Below are positions 54,974 to 63,037 of a stretch of DNA of 64,000 bases, in pieces. Below the pieces are notes generated by a model that made no database searches, was not told where the DNA came from, and worked only from the letters and a program-made list of their open reading frames with translations. Origin of the DNA: Pedobacter sp. PF22-3 (lineage in GTDB: Bacteria; Bacteroidota; Bacteroidia; Sphingobacteriales; Sphingobacteriaceae); contig NZ_JAPIVP010000012.1 of assembly GCF_026239555.1 (NCBI RefSeq), forward strand, positions 1-64,000, given 5' to 3'. Position 1 is the stretch's first letter. Each line of letters opens with the position of its first letter. The position numbers and the translations under genes are program-made.

Positions 54974-55690
54974 CTACATAGTTCTGTAAACTGCAATTTT
55001 ATAAAGACCGGGATAGAAATGCACTTCAAATTGCGTACCTGCTGCATTTCTCTTAAAAGATGCTTCTATAACCTTTTTGGTATAGGGATGCACTTCTATC
55101 GTGTTGCCTATTTTTAAATACCTATTGCCGATCATGGTATCGATATCATTAGGCCGTACATGGATGCAACCATGTGATTCTGTCAGTTGGAAAGGCAAAC
55201 CCGCAGCGGTTGCCGCTTCATCAGGAGGTGTAGTATGGATAAAATCGCCCATAATATATTCTTTACCATTCATTTTACGGTCATTGTTCAGGTCTTTAAA
55301 ATATTTGACCGAAACATGCCCAAAATCATTGAATAGCCATTTAGTGGGAATTGGAGAATTGGGATAGAGATCACGCTGGTATTTAAGAATGTAGCTGGTA
55401 ACCCCTTTCTGATCGTTTTTATACTTTCCCCATTCTGCGTTTACATCGGTTAGCTTTTTCCATTGTCCAGCCAATTTCAACATGACAATACCGCCACTGA
55501 TTTTCATTTCAGTTCCCCATGCAATACCCGACCAGGTGGCGTACCGGCCATAACTCACGTGTTTTTCGATACTCTTGATCACAAACCTACCCGTAGTGGT
55601 GGAGGTTTGTGCATGACCATCACCTCCCATTTTAACGTTCGAAGGTCCGCCGTGCGCATCATATTCCTTAATTTTTACGAGCGTATTCAT
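54974..55690 (-). CDS. L,D-transpeptidase (YkuD fold), candidate T6SS effector
   Basis: This 238-aa protein has the YkuD catalytic motif 'TESHGCIHVRPNDIDTMIG' with Cys175, and His in 'MGDFIHTTPP' 19 residues upstream, close to the HX(14-17)(S/T)HGC consensus. There is no signal peptide or TM segment, although L,D-transpeptidases normally act in the periplasm, so secretion by another route is likely. The gene sits immediately upstream of vgrG (35 nt) in the same operon and follows a lipoprotein gene by 5 nt. Salmonella Tlde1 is an established T6SS effector with an L,D-transpeptidase fold. Cell-wall attack is a plausible role here; a housekeeping enzyme cannot be excluded. Confidence 0.88.
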   Translation of the reverse strand: MNTLVKIKEYDAHGGPSNVKMGGDGHAQTSTTTGRFVIKSIEKHVSYGRYATWSGIAWGTEMKISGGIVMLKLAGQWKKLTDVNAEWGKYKNDQKGVTSYILKYQRDLYPNSPIPTKWLFNDFGHVSVKYFKDLNNDRKMNGKEYIMGDFIHTTPPDEAATAAGLPFQLTESHGCIHVRPNDIDTMIGNRYLKIGNTIEVHPYTKKVIEASFKRNAAGTQFEVHFYPGLYKIAVYRTM

Positions 55691-55695
55691 TGCTA

Positions 55696-56265
55696 TTATC
55701 TATATTTTAAAACCTCAACCATGGTTACATGGGCGAGGTCCAACTTTTGGTTATTGTTAAACGTTAATTTTAACGCGGTATTGGCGTTAATATTAATCTG
55801 TACCGGTAATGGCTGTTCGGTAACGCCGATCATCGGTTTTTCTTTTCTGATATCCCCAAAATACCGGGTAAAATCTCCAATAGTTAAAGAGTCTGTAATC
55901 GACTGAGGTACCAATAATCTAATTCCTGCCCTAACAGTAGCAATATCATTATTTTTATAGGGGTAAACGATGATGCTATCATGACCAATTGCTTTACTGT
56001 TATAAAGGCCAATGGGTAATTTATGGGCAAATGCCTTGTTGATTGCAACGATACCCAGATCGTTAAGTTTGCTTAAAGGTAATTTGGTTAAAGAATCTGT
56101 ATAAGAAAGAAAACTATCATTTATACTGGCTTTCTCTGCCAGCATATGGCCGTTTTCTTCATCTGGCTTTTTACCATTGCCACTACATCCCGAAAAACAC
56201 AAAATTGTTGCAGCGATTAACGTAAGAAACATGTGAAGACGACCGGATAAGCGCATAATTTTCAT
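55696..56265 (-). CDS. Lipoprotein, candidate immunity protein to the L,D-transpeptidase
   Basis: This 189-aa protein has a lipobox ('LIAATILCFSGCSGNGK', Cys26) and a beta-rich mature domain ('SIIVYPYKNNDIATVRAGIRLLVP', 'INININANTALKLTFNNNQ'-type). It is placed in the periplasm, where the L,D-transpeptidase of the next gene (5 nt away) would act. The tight pair fits a T6SS effector-immunity module. No family is recognised, and an accessory role in the island is also possible. Confidence 0.7.
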   Translation of the reverse strand: MKIMRLSGRLHMFLTLIAATILCFSGCSGNGKKPDEENGHMLAEKASINDSFLSYTDSLTKLPLSKLNDLGIVAINKAFAHKLPIGLYNSKAIGHDSIIVYPYKNNDIATVRAGIRLLVPQSITDSLTIGDFTRYFGDIRKEKPMIGVTEQPLPVQININANTALKLTFNNNQKLDLAHVTMVEVLKYR

Positions 56266-56749
56266 TTAATTAATTTCTGTTGTTGTAATATTGGGCAATA
56301 AGTGGAAATTATAGCCCTAAAATGTAATCGATTCTTCAAGCCCAAACGACTAAAGATCTATACAGCTTCCTTTGTACACCTAAAGCAGCGACATCATCGG
56401 AATATATTAATTTTTAATAGATAGGCATGCTGAAGTACCTGGTACTTTTTGCCTGAAAAATTTAAGCTAGCTTTGAAAGCCATAGTTTTAAAATTTAAAG
56501 GTTAAAATTTGATTAGTATAGCTAAGCTATTAGGCCTATTAAACCAAATATCAGGCCAATTATGAGGCACTATGCTCATTAACAACCACTAAGACCGAAC
56601 CTAAAAAGATCAAAATAAATGTTAAGATGGCTTTGAAATGGATTTAAACTAATAATACAGGTTAATAAAATTGTTGAAAATTTTTCACTAATACCTTAAC
56701 ATAACTTACCTTTTTGTAAGCATTAGTCTATAAAATGATACGCTATTAG

Positions 56750-56794
56750 GGGGTTAGGGGTTAGGGGTTAGGGGTTAGGGGTTAGGGGTTAGGG
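56750..56794. repeat. Six tandem GGGGTTA units
   Basis: Six perfect GGGGTTA units (56750-56791) plus a partial GGG form a telomere-like G-rich array. It lies outside any gene. The related GCGGTTA array is at 48531-48565. Confidence 0.9.
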
Positions 56795-56999
56795 AAAACA
56801 ATCTGCCATGAACTAGGTTTAAAACACGTTTCTTATTTTTTTTGAAAAACAAAACTTGCATTTCCTAGCAGTGCTAAATCCCACCAAGTGCTCATACCTG
56901 CCCGTTCGTTCATGCGGGTGCCTGAAGGCCTTAGACGCAAGCCCGGTATCCGCCATGTCGGGTTTAGAACACATTTTTACCTGCACAGGTTTGAGTTAG

Positions 57000-57074
57000 C
57001 TAAACCCGGTAGCAGCGGGCACGATCCCGATTTTTCATCGGGAGAAGTAAAGCGGATAACGGGGCTTTGGGAAC
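57000..57074 (+). repeat. Dispersed hairpin repeat, copy B
   Basis: It begins CTAAACCCGGTAGCAGCGGG, carries the hairpin TCCCGATTTTTCATCGGGA (57025-57043) and ends AGCGGATAACGGGGCTTTGG. It is homologous to copy A at 43190-43252. An inverted CGGGTTTA copy at 56959-56966 precedes it. Confidence 0.6.
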
Positions 57075-57298
57075 CGATTGACACTAAACCTTGATTTTCC
57101 TAATACAAGAAAGATATGAGATGCTAGATTTGAGAAGCTATAGCCATAAAATGCTTTACAGATTTAATTGGAGATCTATCCATCCCGCGAACCGTCATCC
57201 TGAACTTGTTTCAGGATCTATTCTGTAAGGCACTTAGATACTATTTCTATTTTGAAAACAATTCTAGCACGATATTCAATGATCACATCAAAATTAGC

Positions 57299-58741
57299 TT
57301 AATTCGACTGCTCTTTTTTATTAATTAAAAAATATACTGGTACGCCAAGCAAAACAATGATAAGTCCTGGCCAGGTATATTGTTGTTTGTAAATTAAAAG
57401 CAGTATGCAAAATGCTGCGCCAATTAACAGGTAAATAATTGGTGTGATTGGATACAACCAGGTTTTGTAAGGCCTCTCTATTTGAGGTTGTTTTATCCTC
57501 AAGTAAATTACACCGAAAACAGTAATCATATAAAAGAGCACAATAACAAAGGAAATCATATCTAAAAGATTACCATATTGTCCACTTAAACATAAGGCGG
57601 CTGCCCAAATGCCCTGCATCCAGAGTGACCTTTCGGGAACGCCGTTTTTATTGTTCTTAAGTGCTGCCTTAAAAAACATGCCGTCTTGTGCCATGGTTTG
57701 AAACACCCTTGCCCCTGCCAATACGATTCCATTAACACAACCGAATGTAGAAATCATCACCAGCAATGCAATGATAACTGTACCTATACCGCTACCAAAA
57801 ATTTGTTCAGAGGCTGCAACCGCAACCCGATCATTAAGGGCGAAAGCAATATTATCCCTGTTTAGGGTATTGAGATAAATGAAATTAACCAGTAAATAAA
57901 GAATCATTACGGCCGAGGTGCCTAAAACCATAGAACGCACTACATTTTTTTTGGGGTTTTCGATCTCTCCCGAAACGAAAGTTACGTTTTCCCAGGCCAC
58001 GCTAGAAAATACAGAACCCACCATGGCTGCTGCAATTCCGCCCATTATGGTCATCCCCGAAATAGATTCCCATCCCGATTTCAGAAAATTACCACTCGGG
58101 TCTGTTTTAAGATTATTAAAAGCATTCCATCCAAAACTCATATTTCCTGTCCAGAAACTGTTTTTCACCAAAAGAAAGCCCAGAATAATCAGACCGATTA
58201 AAGCGACGATTTTAGAGCCGGTAAAAATATTCTGCAATATCTTACCGCCCTCAACACCTTTCGTATTAATATAAGTTAATAGCAGAATAACGCCAATAGC
58301 TAAAATCTGGATCCAGGTAATTTTATATCCACCGCTTTGGAAAATTGGAGCAGCGTTATTTAAAGCAGGGATCAGATAGGCTGTAAATTTACCAAAAGCC
58401 ACTGCAACAGCTGCAATAGTACCGGTCTGAATGACGGTAAAAAGTCCCCAACCATAAAGAAAGCCCATCATTTTACCAAAAATCTCTTTGAGATAGGTGT
58501 ATTGCCCACCCGCTTTAGGAAACATAGAAGAAAGCTCTCCATAAGAAATTGCTGCTGCAACTGTCATTACTCCAGTTATGATCCACACTACAATTAACCA
58601 ATAACCAGAACCTAAATTCCTCATGATATCGGCACTGACAATAAAGATACCGCTTCCGATCATTGAGCCCATTACCAACATTGTGGCATCAAAAAGGCTT
58701 AATTTTCTTTTGGAAGGTCCGCCTTCTTTTTGAATTTCCAT
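57299..58741 (-). CDS. APC-superfamily amino-acid permease
   Basis: This 480-aa protein has about 12 TM helices. The first helix carries the APC sodium/amino-acid site signature 'FDATMLVMGSMIGSGIFIVSADI', followed by 'ISYGELSSMFPKAGGQYTYLKEIFG'. It resembles LAT-like exchangers (SteT type). It likely moves neutral amino acids across the inner membrane, substrate unknown. It is monocistronic and opposite to the next genes. Confidence 0.9.
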   Translation of the reverse strand: MEIQKEGGPSKRKLSLFDATMLVMGSMIGSGIFIVSADIMRNLGSGYWLIVVWIITGVMTVAAAISYGELSSMFPKAGGQYTYLKEIFGKMMGFLYGWGLFTVIQTGTIAAVAVAFGKFTAYLIPALNNAAPIFQSGGYKITWIQILAIGVILLLTYINTKGVEGGKILQNIFTGSKIVALIGLIILGFLLVKNSFWTGNMSFGWNAFNNLKTDPSGNFLKSGWESISGMTIMGGIAAAMVGSVFSSVAWENVTFVSGEIENPKKNVVRSMVLGTSAVMILYLLVNFIYLNTLNRDNIAFALNDRVAVAASEQIFGSGIGTVIIALLVMISTFGCVNGIVLAGARVFQTMAQDGMFFKAALKNNKNGVPERSLWMQGIWAAALCLSGQYGNLLDMISFVIVLFYMITVFGVIYLRIKQPQIERPYKTWLYPITPIIYLLIGAAFCILLLIYKQQYTWPGLIIVLLGVPVYFLINKKEQSN

Positions 58742-59104
58742 TTTAAGTTCAGTTTAGTTTTGGGCTAATTTATTTAAAAAAAAGAAATTGTAGGATATTA
58801 TTTTCTGATGATAAAATTTTATTCGTAGATGCTGTGAAATTTTAACCACAAGAATATTTTGTTATCTTGCTAAAGTGTTTCCAGGAAAGTGTTTGAAGCA
58901 GGGCGTTTAGCGCGAGGCGTTTGGCGACTAGCGTCGATTAGCAGTTTGGAGTTTAGCATTGGGCGTTTGGAGACAATCAACCAGTTAACCCAATTACAAA
59001 ATGACCAAGTATCAATAACCAATCAGCAATGACCATTGCACTAATGACTAATGAACCATTGAACTAAATAAACAACTAACCAAATATAAAATCAATTATT
59101 AACT
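58742..59104. other. Intergenic region with degenerate repeats
   Basis: It holds the divergent promoters of the permease and hppA. A degenerate GCGTTTAGCG-type tract (58901-58973) and an AC-rich low-complexity tract of AACCAATGACC-like units (58974-59088) fill most of it. Confidence 0.55.
58901..59088. repeat. Degenerate short-unit repeat tract
   Basis: The tract consists of decayed units (GGCGTTTAGC... then CCAATCAGCAATGACCATTG...). Similar drifted sequence occurs at 40769-40809. Confidence 0.5.
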
Positions 59105-61351
59105 ATGGACTTTTTACAAAACAATTTAATTTACTGTATTCCGGCGCTGGGGCTTGTCGGCATTATAGTTATGATGATTAAAAGCGCCTGGGTAAATAAG
59201 CAAGATGCTGGCGACAAGAACATGCAGGAACTTGCGGGCTATATAGCCGATGGCGCTATGGCTTTCTTAAAAGCGGAATGGAGGGTGCTAAGTATTTTTG
59301 CTGTTTTTACAGCAGCACTCCTGGCCTATTCCGGAACGATTACCGAAATTAAAGGTATTCCAATGCATTCGAGCTGGATTATCTCTATCTCTTTCCTAAT
59401 TGGAGCGGTATTTTCTGCTACGGCAGGTTATATCGGCATGAAATCGGCCACGAAAGCCAATGTAAGAACTACGCAGGCGGCCAGAACAAGTTTAAAACAA
59501 GCCTTAAAAGTCTCATTTACAGGAGGTACAGTAATGGGCTTGGGCGTTGCCGGACTAGCCATTTTGGGTTTAGGTGGTTTATTTATCGTATTTCTCAAGC
59601 ATTTTAATGTAGTTTCGGTTAACAGTGTGGAAATGAAAACTGCCATTGAAGTTTTAACCGGATTTTCATTAGGTGCGGAATCTATTGCCCTGTTTGCCCG
59701 TGTTGGCGGGGGTATCTATACCAAAGCAGCCGATGTTGGTGCAGATTTAGTGGGCAAGGTTGAGGCTGGTATTCCTGAAGATGATGTGCGCAATCCCGCA
59801 ACCATTGCCGATAACGTGGGCGATAATGTTGGTGATGTTGCCGGAATGGGGGCCGATTTATTCGGTTCTTATGTTGCAACAATTTTAGCGACCATGGTTT
59901 TAGGACAGGAGATTGATGTGAAAGATAATTTTGGAGGAATGTCTCCTATTCTTCTACCCATGGTAATCTGTGGGCTGGGTATTATATTTTCGATTATCGG
60001 AACCTGGTTTGTCACCATTAAAGATGAAAAATCAAATGTACAAAATGCGTTGAACCTGGGTAACTGGTCATCGATTGTGATTACCGCTGTAGCTTCATTC
60101 TTTATTGTGAAATGGATGTTGCCCGAAACCCTTAAACTACGTGGATATGAATTCTCCAGCATCAACGTATTTTATGCCATTATAGTAGGTTTGGTAGTGG
60201 GTACCATTATGAGTGTTGTTACAGAATATTTCACAGCAATGGGTAAAGGTCCTGTAAATTCGATTATCCAACAATCATCTACCGGGCACGCCACCAATAT
60301 TATTGCAGGTTTATCTGTTGGGATGAAATCTACAGTAATCCCTATTCTGGTATTGGCTGGAGGAATTATGACATCCTATCATTTTGCAGGTTTATATGGA
60401 GTTGCAATTGCTGCTGCCGGTATGATGGCTACCACTGCCATGCAGTTGGCTATTGATGCTTTCGGACCCATTGCGGATAATGCCGGTGGTATTGCAGAAA
60501 TGAGCCAGTTACCTCCAGAAGTACGCGAGCGTACCGATAATCTAGATGCTGTGGGTAATACCACTGCAGCCACAGGAAAAGGTTTTGCCATTGCTTCGGC
60601 TGCGCTTACCTCACTAGCATTATTTGCTGCATTTGTGGGTATTGCTGGCATCTCTGCGATAGATATTTATAAAGCGCCTGTTTTGGCTGGTTTATTTGTT
60701 GGCGGCATGATTCCTTTTATTTTCTCCGCTTTATGCATACAGGCAGTTGGTAAAGCCGCAATGGATATGGTGCAGGAAGTGCGCCGACAGTTTCGTGAAA
60801 TACCGGGTATCATGGAATACAAAGCCAAACCAGAATACGAAAAGTGTGTGGCTATTTCTACCAAAGCCTCTATCCGCGAAATGATGATGCCTGGTGCTAT
60901 TGCTTTAATTACACCTGTAATTGTAGGTTTTACCTTTGGACCCGAAGTTTTAGGTGGATTATTGGCCGGGGTTACCGTAACTGGCGTATTGATGGGTATT
61001 TTCCAGAGTAATGCTGGCGGTGCATGGGATAATGCTAAAAAATCTTTCGAACAAGGTGTACTGATCAACGGCGAAATGTACTATAAAAAATCAGAGCCGC
61101 ATAAAGCTTCAGTAACCGGAGATACTGTTGGCGATCCTTTTAAAGATACTTCCGGCCCTTCGATGAATATTTTGATTAAATTAATGTCTATCGTTTCACT
61201 AGTTATTGCTCCTTATATCGCAGTTAAGGCAATTGCAGGCGAACATCGCTCAGAAGTACGCAAAGAAATCCGAATTGAGCAAAAAACTGATAGTTTAGGG
61301 CATACAATTACTGATACTTTAACTAATACAACGGATACATTAAGTCGTTAG
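59105..61351 (+). CDS. hppA: Membrane-integral pyrophosphatase, K+-dependent, probably H+-translocating
   Basis: This 748-aa protein has about 16 TM helices. The PPi site is intact: 'TKAADVGADLVGKVEAGIPEDD', 'NPATIADNVGDNVGDVAGMGADL'. K+ dependence is predicted by Ala488 and Gly491 in 'GNTTAATGKGF' (K+-independent forms have Lys/Thr). The TM6 ion-gate Glu is absent: 'DLFGSYVAT' has Gly254 and Ala258 where Na+-type and plant-type enzymes carry Glu. A Glu192 in TM5 ('SLGAESIALF') replaces the usual Ser. This is the relocation I recall from Flavobacterium-type H+-PPases. The pump couples PPi hydrolysis to ion export across the inner membrane. Confidence 0.95.
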   Translation: MDFLQNNLIYCIPALGLVGIIVMMIKSAWVNKQDAGDKNMQELAGYIADGAMAFLKAEWRVLSIFAVFTAALLAYSGTITEIKGIPMHSSWIISISFLIGAVFSATAGYIGMKSATKANVRTTQAARTSLKQALKVSFTGGTVMGLGVAGLAILGLGGLFIVFLKHFNVVSVNSVEMKTAIEVLTGFSLGAESIALFARVGGGIYTKAADVGADLVGKVEAGIPEDDVRNPATIADNVGDNVGDVAGMGADLFGSYVATILATMVLGQEIDVKDNFGGMSPILLPMVICGLGIIFSIIGTWFVTIKDEKSNVQNALNLGNWSSIVITAVASFFIVKWMLPETLKLRGYEFSSINVFYAIIVGLVVGTIMSVVTEYFTAMGKGPVNSIIQQSSTGHATNIIAGLSVGMKSTVIPILVLAGGIMTSYHFAGLYGVAIAAAGMMATTAMQLAIDAFGPIADNAGGIAEMSQLPPEVRERTDNLDAVGNTTAATGKGFAIASAALTSLALFAAFVGIAGISAIDIYKAPVLAGLFVGGMIPFIFSALCIQAVGKAAMDMVQEVRRQFREIPGIMEYKAKPEYEKCVAISTKASIREMMMPGAIALITPVIVGFTFGPEVLGGLLAGVTVTGVLMGIFQSNAGGAWDNAKKSFEQGVLINGEMYYKKSEPHKASVTGDTVGDPFKDTSGPSMNILIKLMSIVSLVIAPYIAVKAIAGEHRSEVRKEIRIEQKTDSLGHTITDTLTNTTDTLSR

Positions 61352-61378
61352 TTGTAAAAACCTAGATAGAAAAAGCAT

Positions 61379-61408
61379 AAAAGGGATTTTTAACTTAAAT
61401 CCCTTTTA
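61379..61408 (+). terminator. Terminator of hppA
   Basis: AAAGGGATTT / AAATCCCTTT forms a perfect 10-bp stem with a 7-nt loop and a T-run, 27 nt after the hppA stop. Confidence 0.88.
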
Positions 61409-61466
61409 CATTTTCGTAATTTTTATTTAGGTTTGGGGCTGAAATAATCTAAACAAAAACTAAAAT

Positions 61467-62936
61467 ATGGGTTTATTTACTAAGAAGCCAATGCATTTGC
61501 TGCTAGAAGAAGCAGGAGATTCTGCCAAAGGCTTAAAGCGTACACTTAGCGCTGGTGCATTAGTGGCATTAGGTGTGGGCGCAATCATTGGTGCTGGTCT
61601 TTTCGTTAGAACTGCAGCAGCAGCAGCACAAAATGCCGGGCCATCTGTTACCATAGGCTTTATTATTGCGGCAATTGGTTGCGCATTAGCTGGTTTATGC
61701 TATGCAGAATTATCATCATCTATTCCGATTTCAGGTAGTGCCTACACTTACACTTATGCCACGATGGGTGAGCTTATGGCTTGGGTAATTGGTTGGGATT
61801 TGGTGTTGGAATATGCTGTTGGAGCTGCAACAGTAGGTATTGCCTGGAGCGAATACTTAAATAAATTACTGGTAGAAGTATTGCATACTTCGCCCATACC
61901 ATACGAGTGGTGCCATTCACCTTTTCAATCTCACCCTGATGGAACCGTTAATGGTATAATCAATCTCCCTGCATTATTTATTGTTGCTTTATTAAGCTTA
62001 CTTTTAATTAAAGGAACTTCAGAATCTGCTTTTGTAAACGGAATTATCGTAATTACAAAAGTGGGTATCGTAATCCTGATCATCTTATTAGGCTGGGGCT
62101 TTATACACGAAGCAAATCACCATCCATATATTCCTGCTGCTACAACTTATGTAGATCATGCGGGTATCAGCCATAGTTTTGGAGGTTTTTGGGGAGTTAT
62201 TGGTGCTGCAGGAACGGTGTTTTTCGCGTTTATTGGTTTTGATGCCGTGAGTACCGCAGCGCAGGAAACTAAAAATCCTAAAACAGCAATGCCAATTGGT
62301 ATCTTAGGTTCATTAGCAGTATGTACTATTTTATATATCTTATTTGCACACGTATTAACCGGTATTGCTCCAGTTGAATTCTTCAGAACCAAAGGTGGTG
62401 AAGCATCAGTTGTAGCCGCAATCAGTGAGTATATGACAGGCTATAGCTGGTTAGCCAAATTGGTTACTGTTGCTATTTTAGCAGGTTTCTCTTCTGTAAT
62501 CCTGGTCATGTTATTGGGTCAGAGTCGCGTATTTTATTCAATGAGCAAGGATGGTTTATTGCCAAAAATGTTCAGCGATTTACACCCAAAATTCAAAACG
62601 CCTTACAAAGCCAACTTGGTAATTTTAGTAATTGTAGGTCTTTTTGCGGCATTTATTCCTGGTGATGTGGTAGGTGATATGACGAGTATCGGTACATTGT
62701 TTGCCTTTATGTTGGTTTGTATAGCGGTAATTATCTTAAGAAAAACCGATCCTGATCTTCCACGTCAGTTTAGAACACCTTGGGTTCCATTAATTCCAAT
62801 TCTTGGTGTTGTTGCTTGTGGATTAATGATTCTTGGTTTAGGCTGGACAAATTGGTTAAGATTATTTGGCTGGTTAGCTTTAGGCTTTATTATCTACTTT
62901 GGATACAGCAAAAAGAATTCACATTTAAAAGGCTAA
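61467..62936 (+). CDS. APC-superfamily amino-acid permease (CAT/YfnA-like)
   Basis: This 489-aa protein has 12 or more TM helices. 'ALVALGVGAIIGAGLFVRTAAAAAQNAGPSVTIGFIIAAIGCALAGLCYAELSS' is the APC signature. 'GFDAVSTAAQETKNPKTAMPIGILGSL' and 'QSRVFYSMSKDGLLPKMFSDLHPKFKTPYK' match the CAT-type amino acid transporters. It is expected to import cationic or branched amino acids; the specificity is not determined by these motifs. It follows the hppA terminator and has its own terminator. Confidence 0.92.
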   Translation: MGLFTKKPMHLLLEEAGDSAKGLKRTLSAGALVALGVGAIIGAGLFVRTAAAAAQNAGPSVTIGFIIAAIGCALAGLCYAELSSSIPISGSAYTYTYATMGELMAWVIGWDLVLEYAVGAATVGIAWSEYLNKLLVEVLHTSPIPYEWCHSPFQSHPDGTVNGIINLPALFIVALLSLLLIKGTSESAFVNGIIVITKVGIVILIILLGWGFIHEANHHPYIPAATTYVDHAGISHSFGGFWGVIGAAGTVFFAFIGFDAVSTAAQETKNPKTAMPIGILGSLAVCTILYILFAHVLTGIAPVEFFRTKGGEASVVAAISEYMTGYSWLAKLVTVAILAGFSSVILVMLLGQSRVFYSMSKDGLLPKMFSDLHPKFKTPYKANLVILVIVGLFAAFIPGDVVGDMTSIGTLFAFMLVCIAVIILRKTDPDLPRQFRTPWVPLIPILGVVACGLMILGLGWTNWLRLFGWLALGFIIYFGYSKKNSHLKG

Positions 62937-62962
62937 ATTAGCTTAACATGTAAAAAATTTAA

Positions 62963-62991
62963 GGCCCCGATTTAAAGTCGGGGCTTTTTTA
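62963..62991 (+). terminator. Terminator of the CAT-type permease
   Basis: GCCCCGA (62964-62970) pairs with TCGGGGC (62978-62984), followed by T6. Confidence 0.9.
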
Positions 62992-63037
62992 TGTTAAATA
63001 ATTGTTAATAAAACTACCTTTGCAGAAAATTGATAAG

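Larger units (their letters stand above)
56266..57298. other. Intergenic region with tandem array and hairpin repeat
   Basis: No convincing gene. It contains the T6SS-island promoter region, a GGGGTTA array (56750-56794), and a GC-rich repeated segment around 56880-57075 including copy B of the hairpin repeat, then a 'GTCATCCTGAACTTG' element at 57190. Confidence 0.6.

Noticed and set aside
51143..56265. Complete T6SS locus
   Set aside because: Only VgrG, tip and cargo genes are present. Sheath (tssB/C), membrane complex and ATPase genes are missing, so this is an orphan island.
56750..56794. True chromosome telomere
   Set aside because: The G-rich array is internal and only six units long, and gene content continues on both sides.
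56888..57094. 68-aa open frame on the plus strand
   Set aside because: It runs through the GC-rich dispersed repeat, has no domain and no nearby start signal, so it is a repeat artefact.
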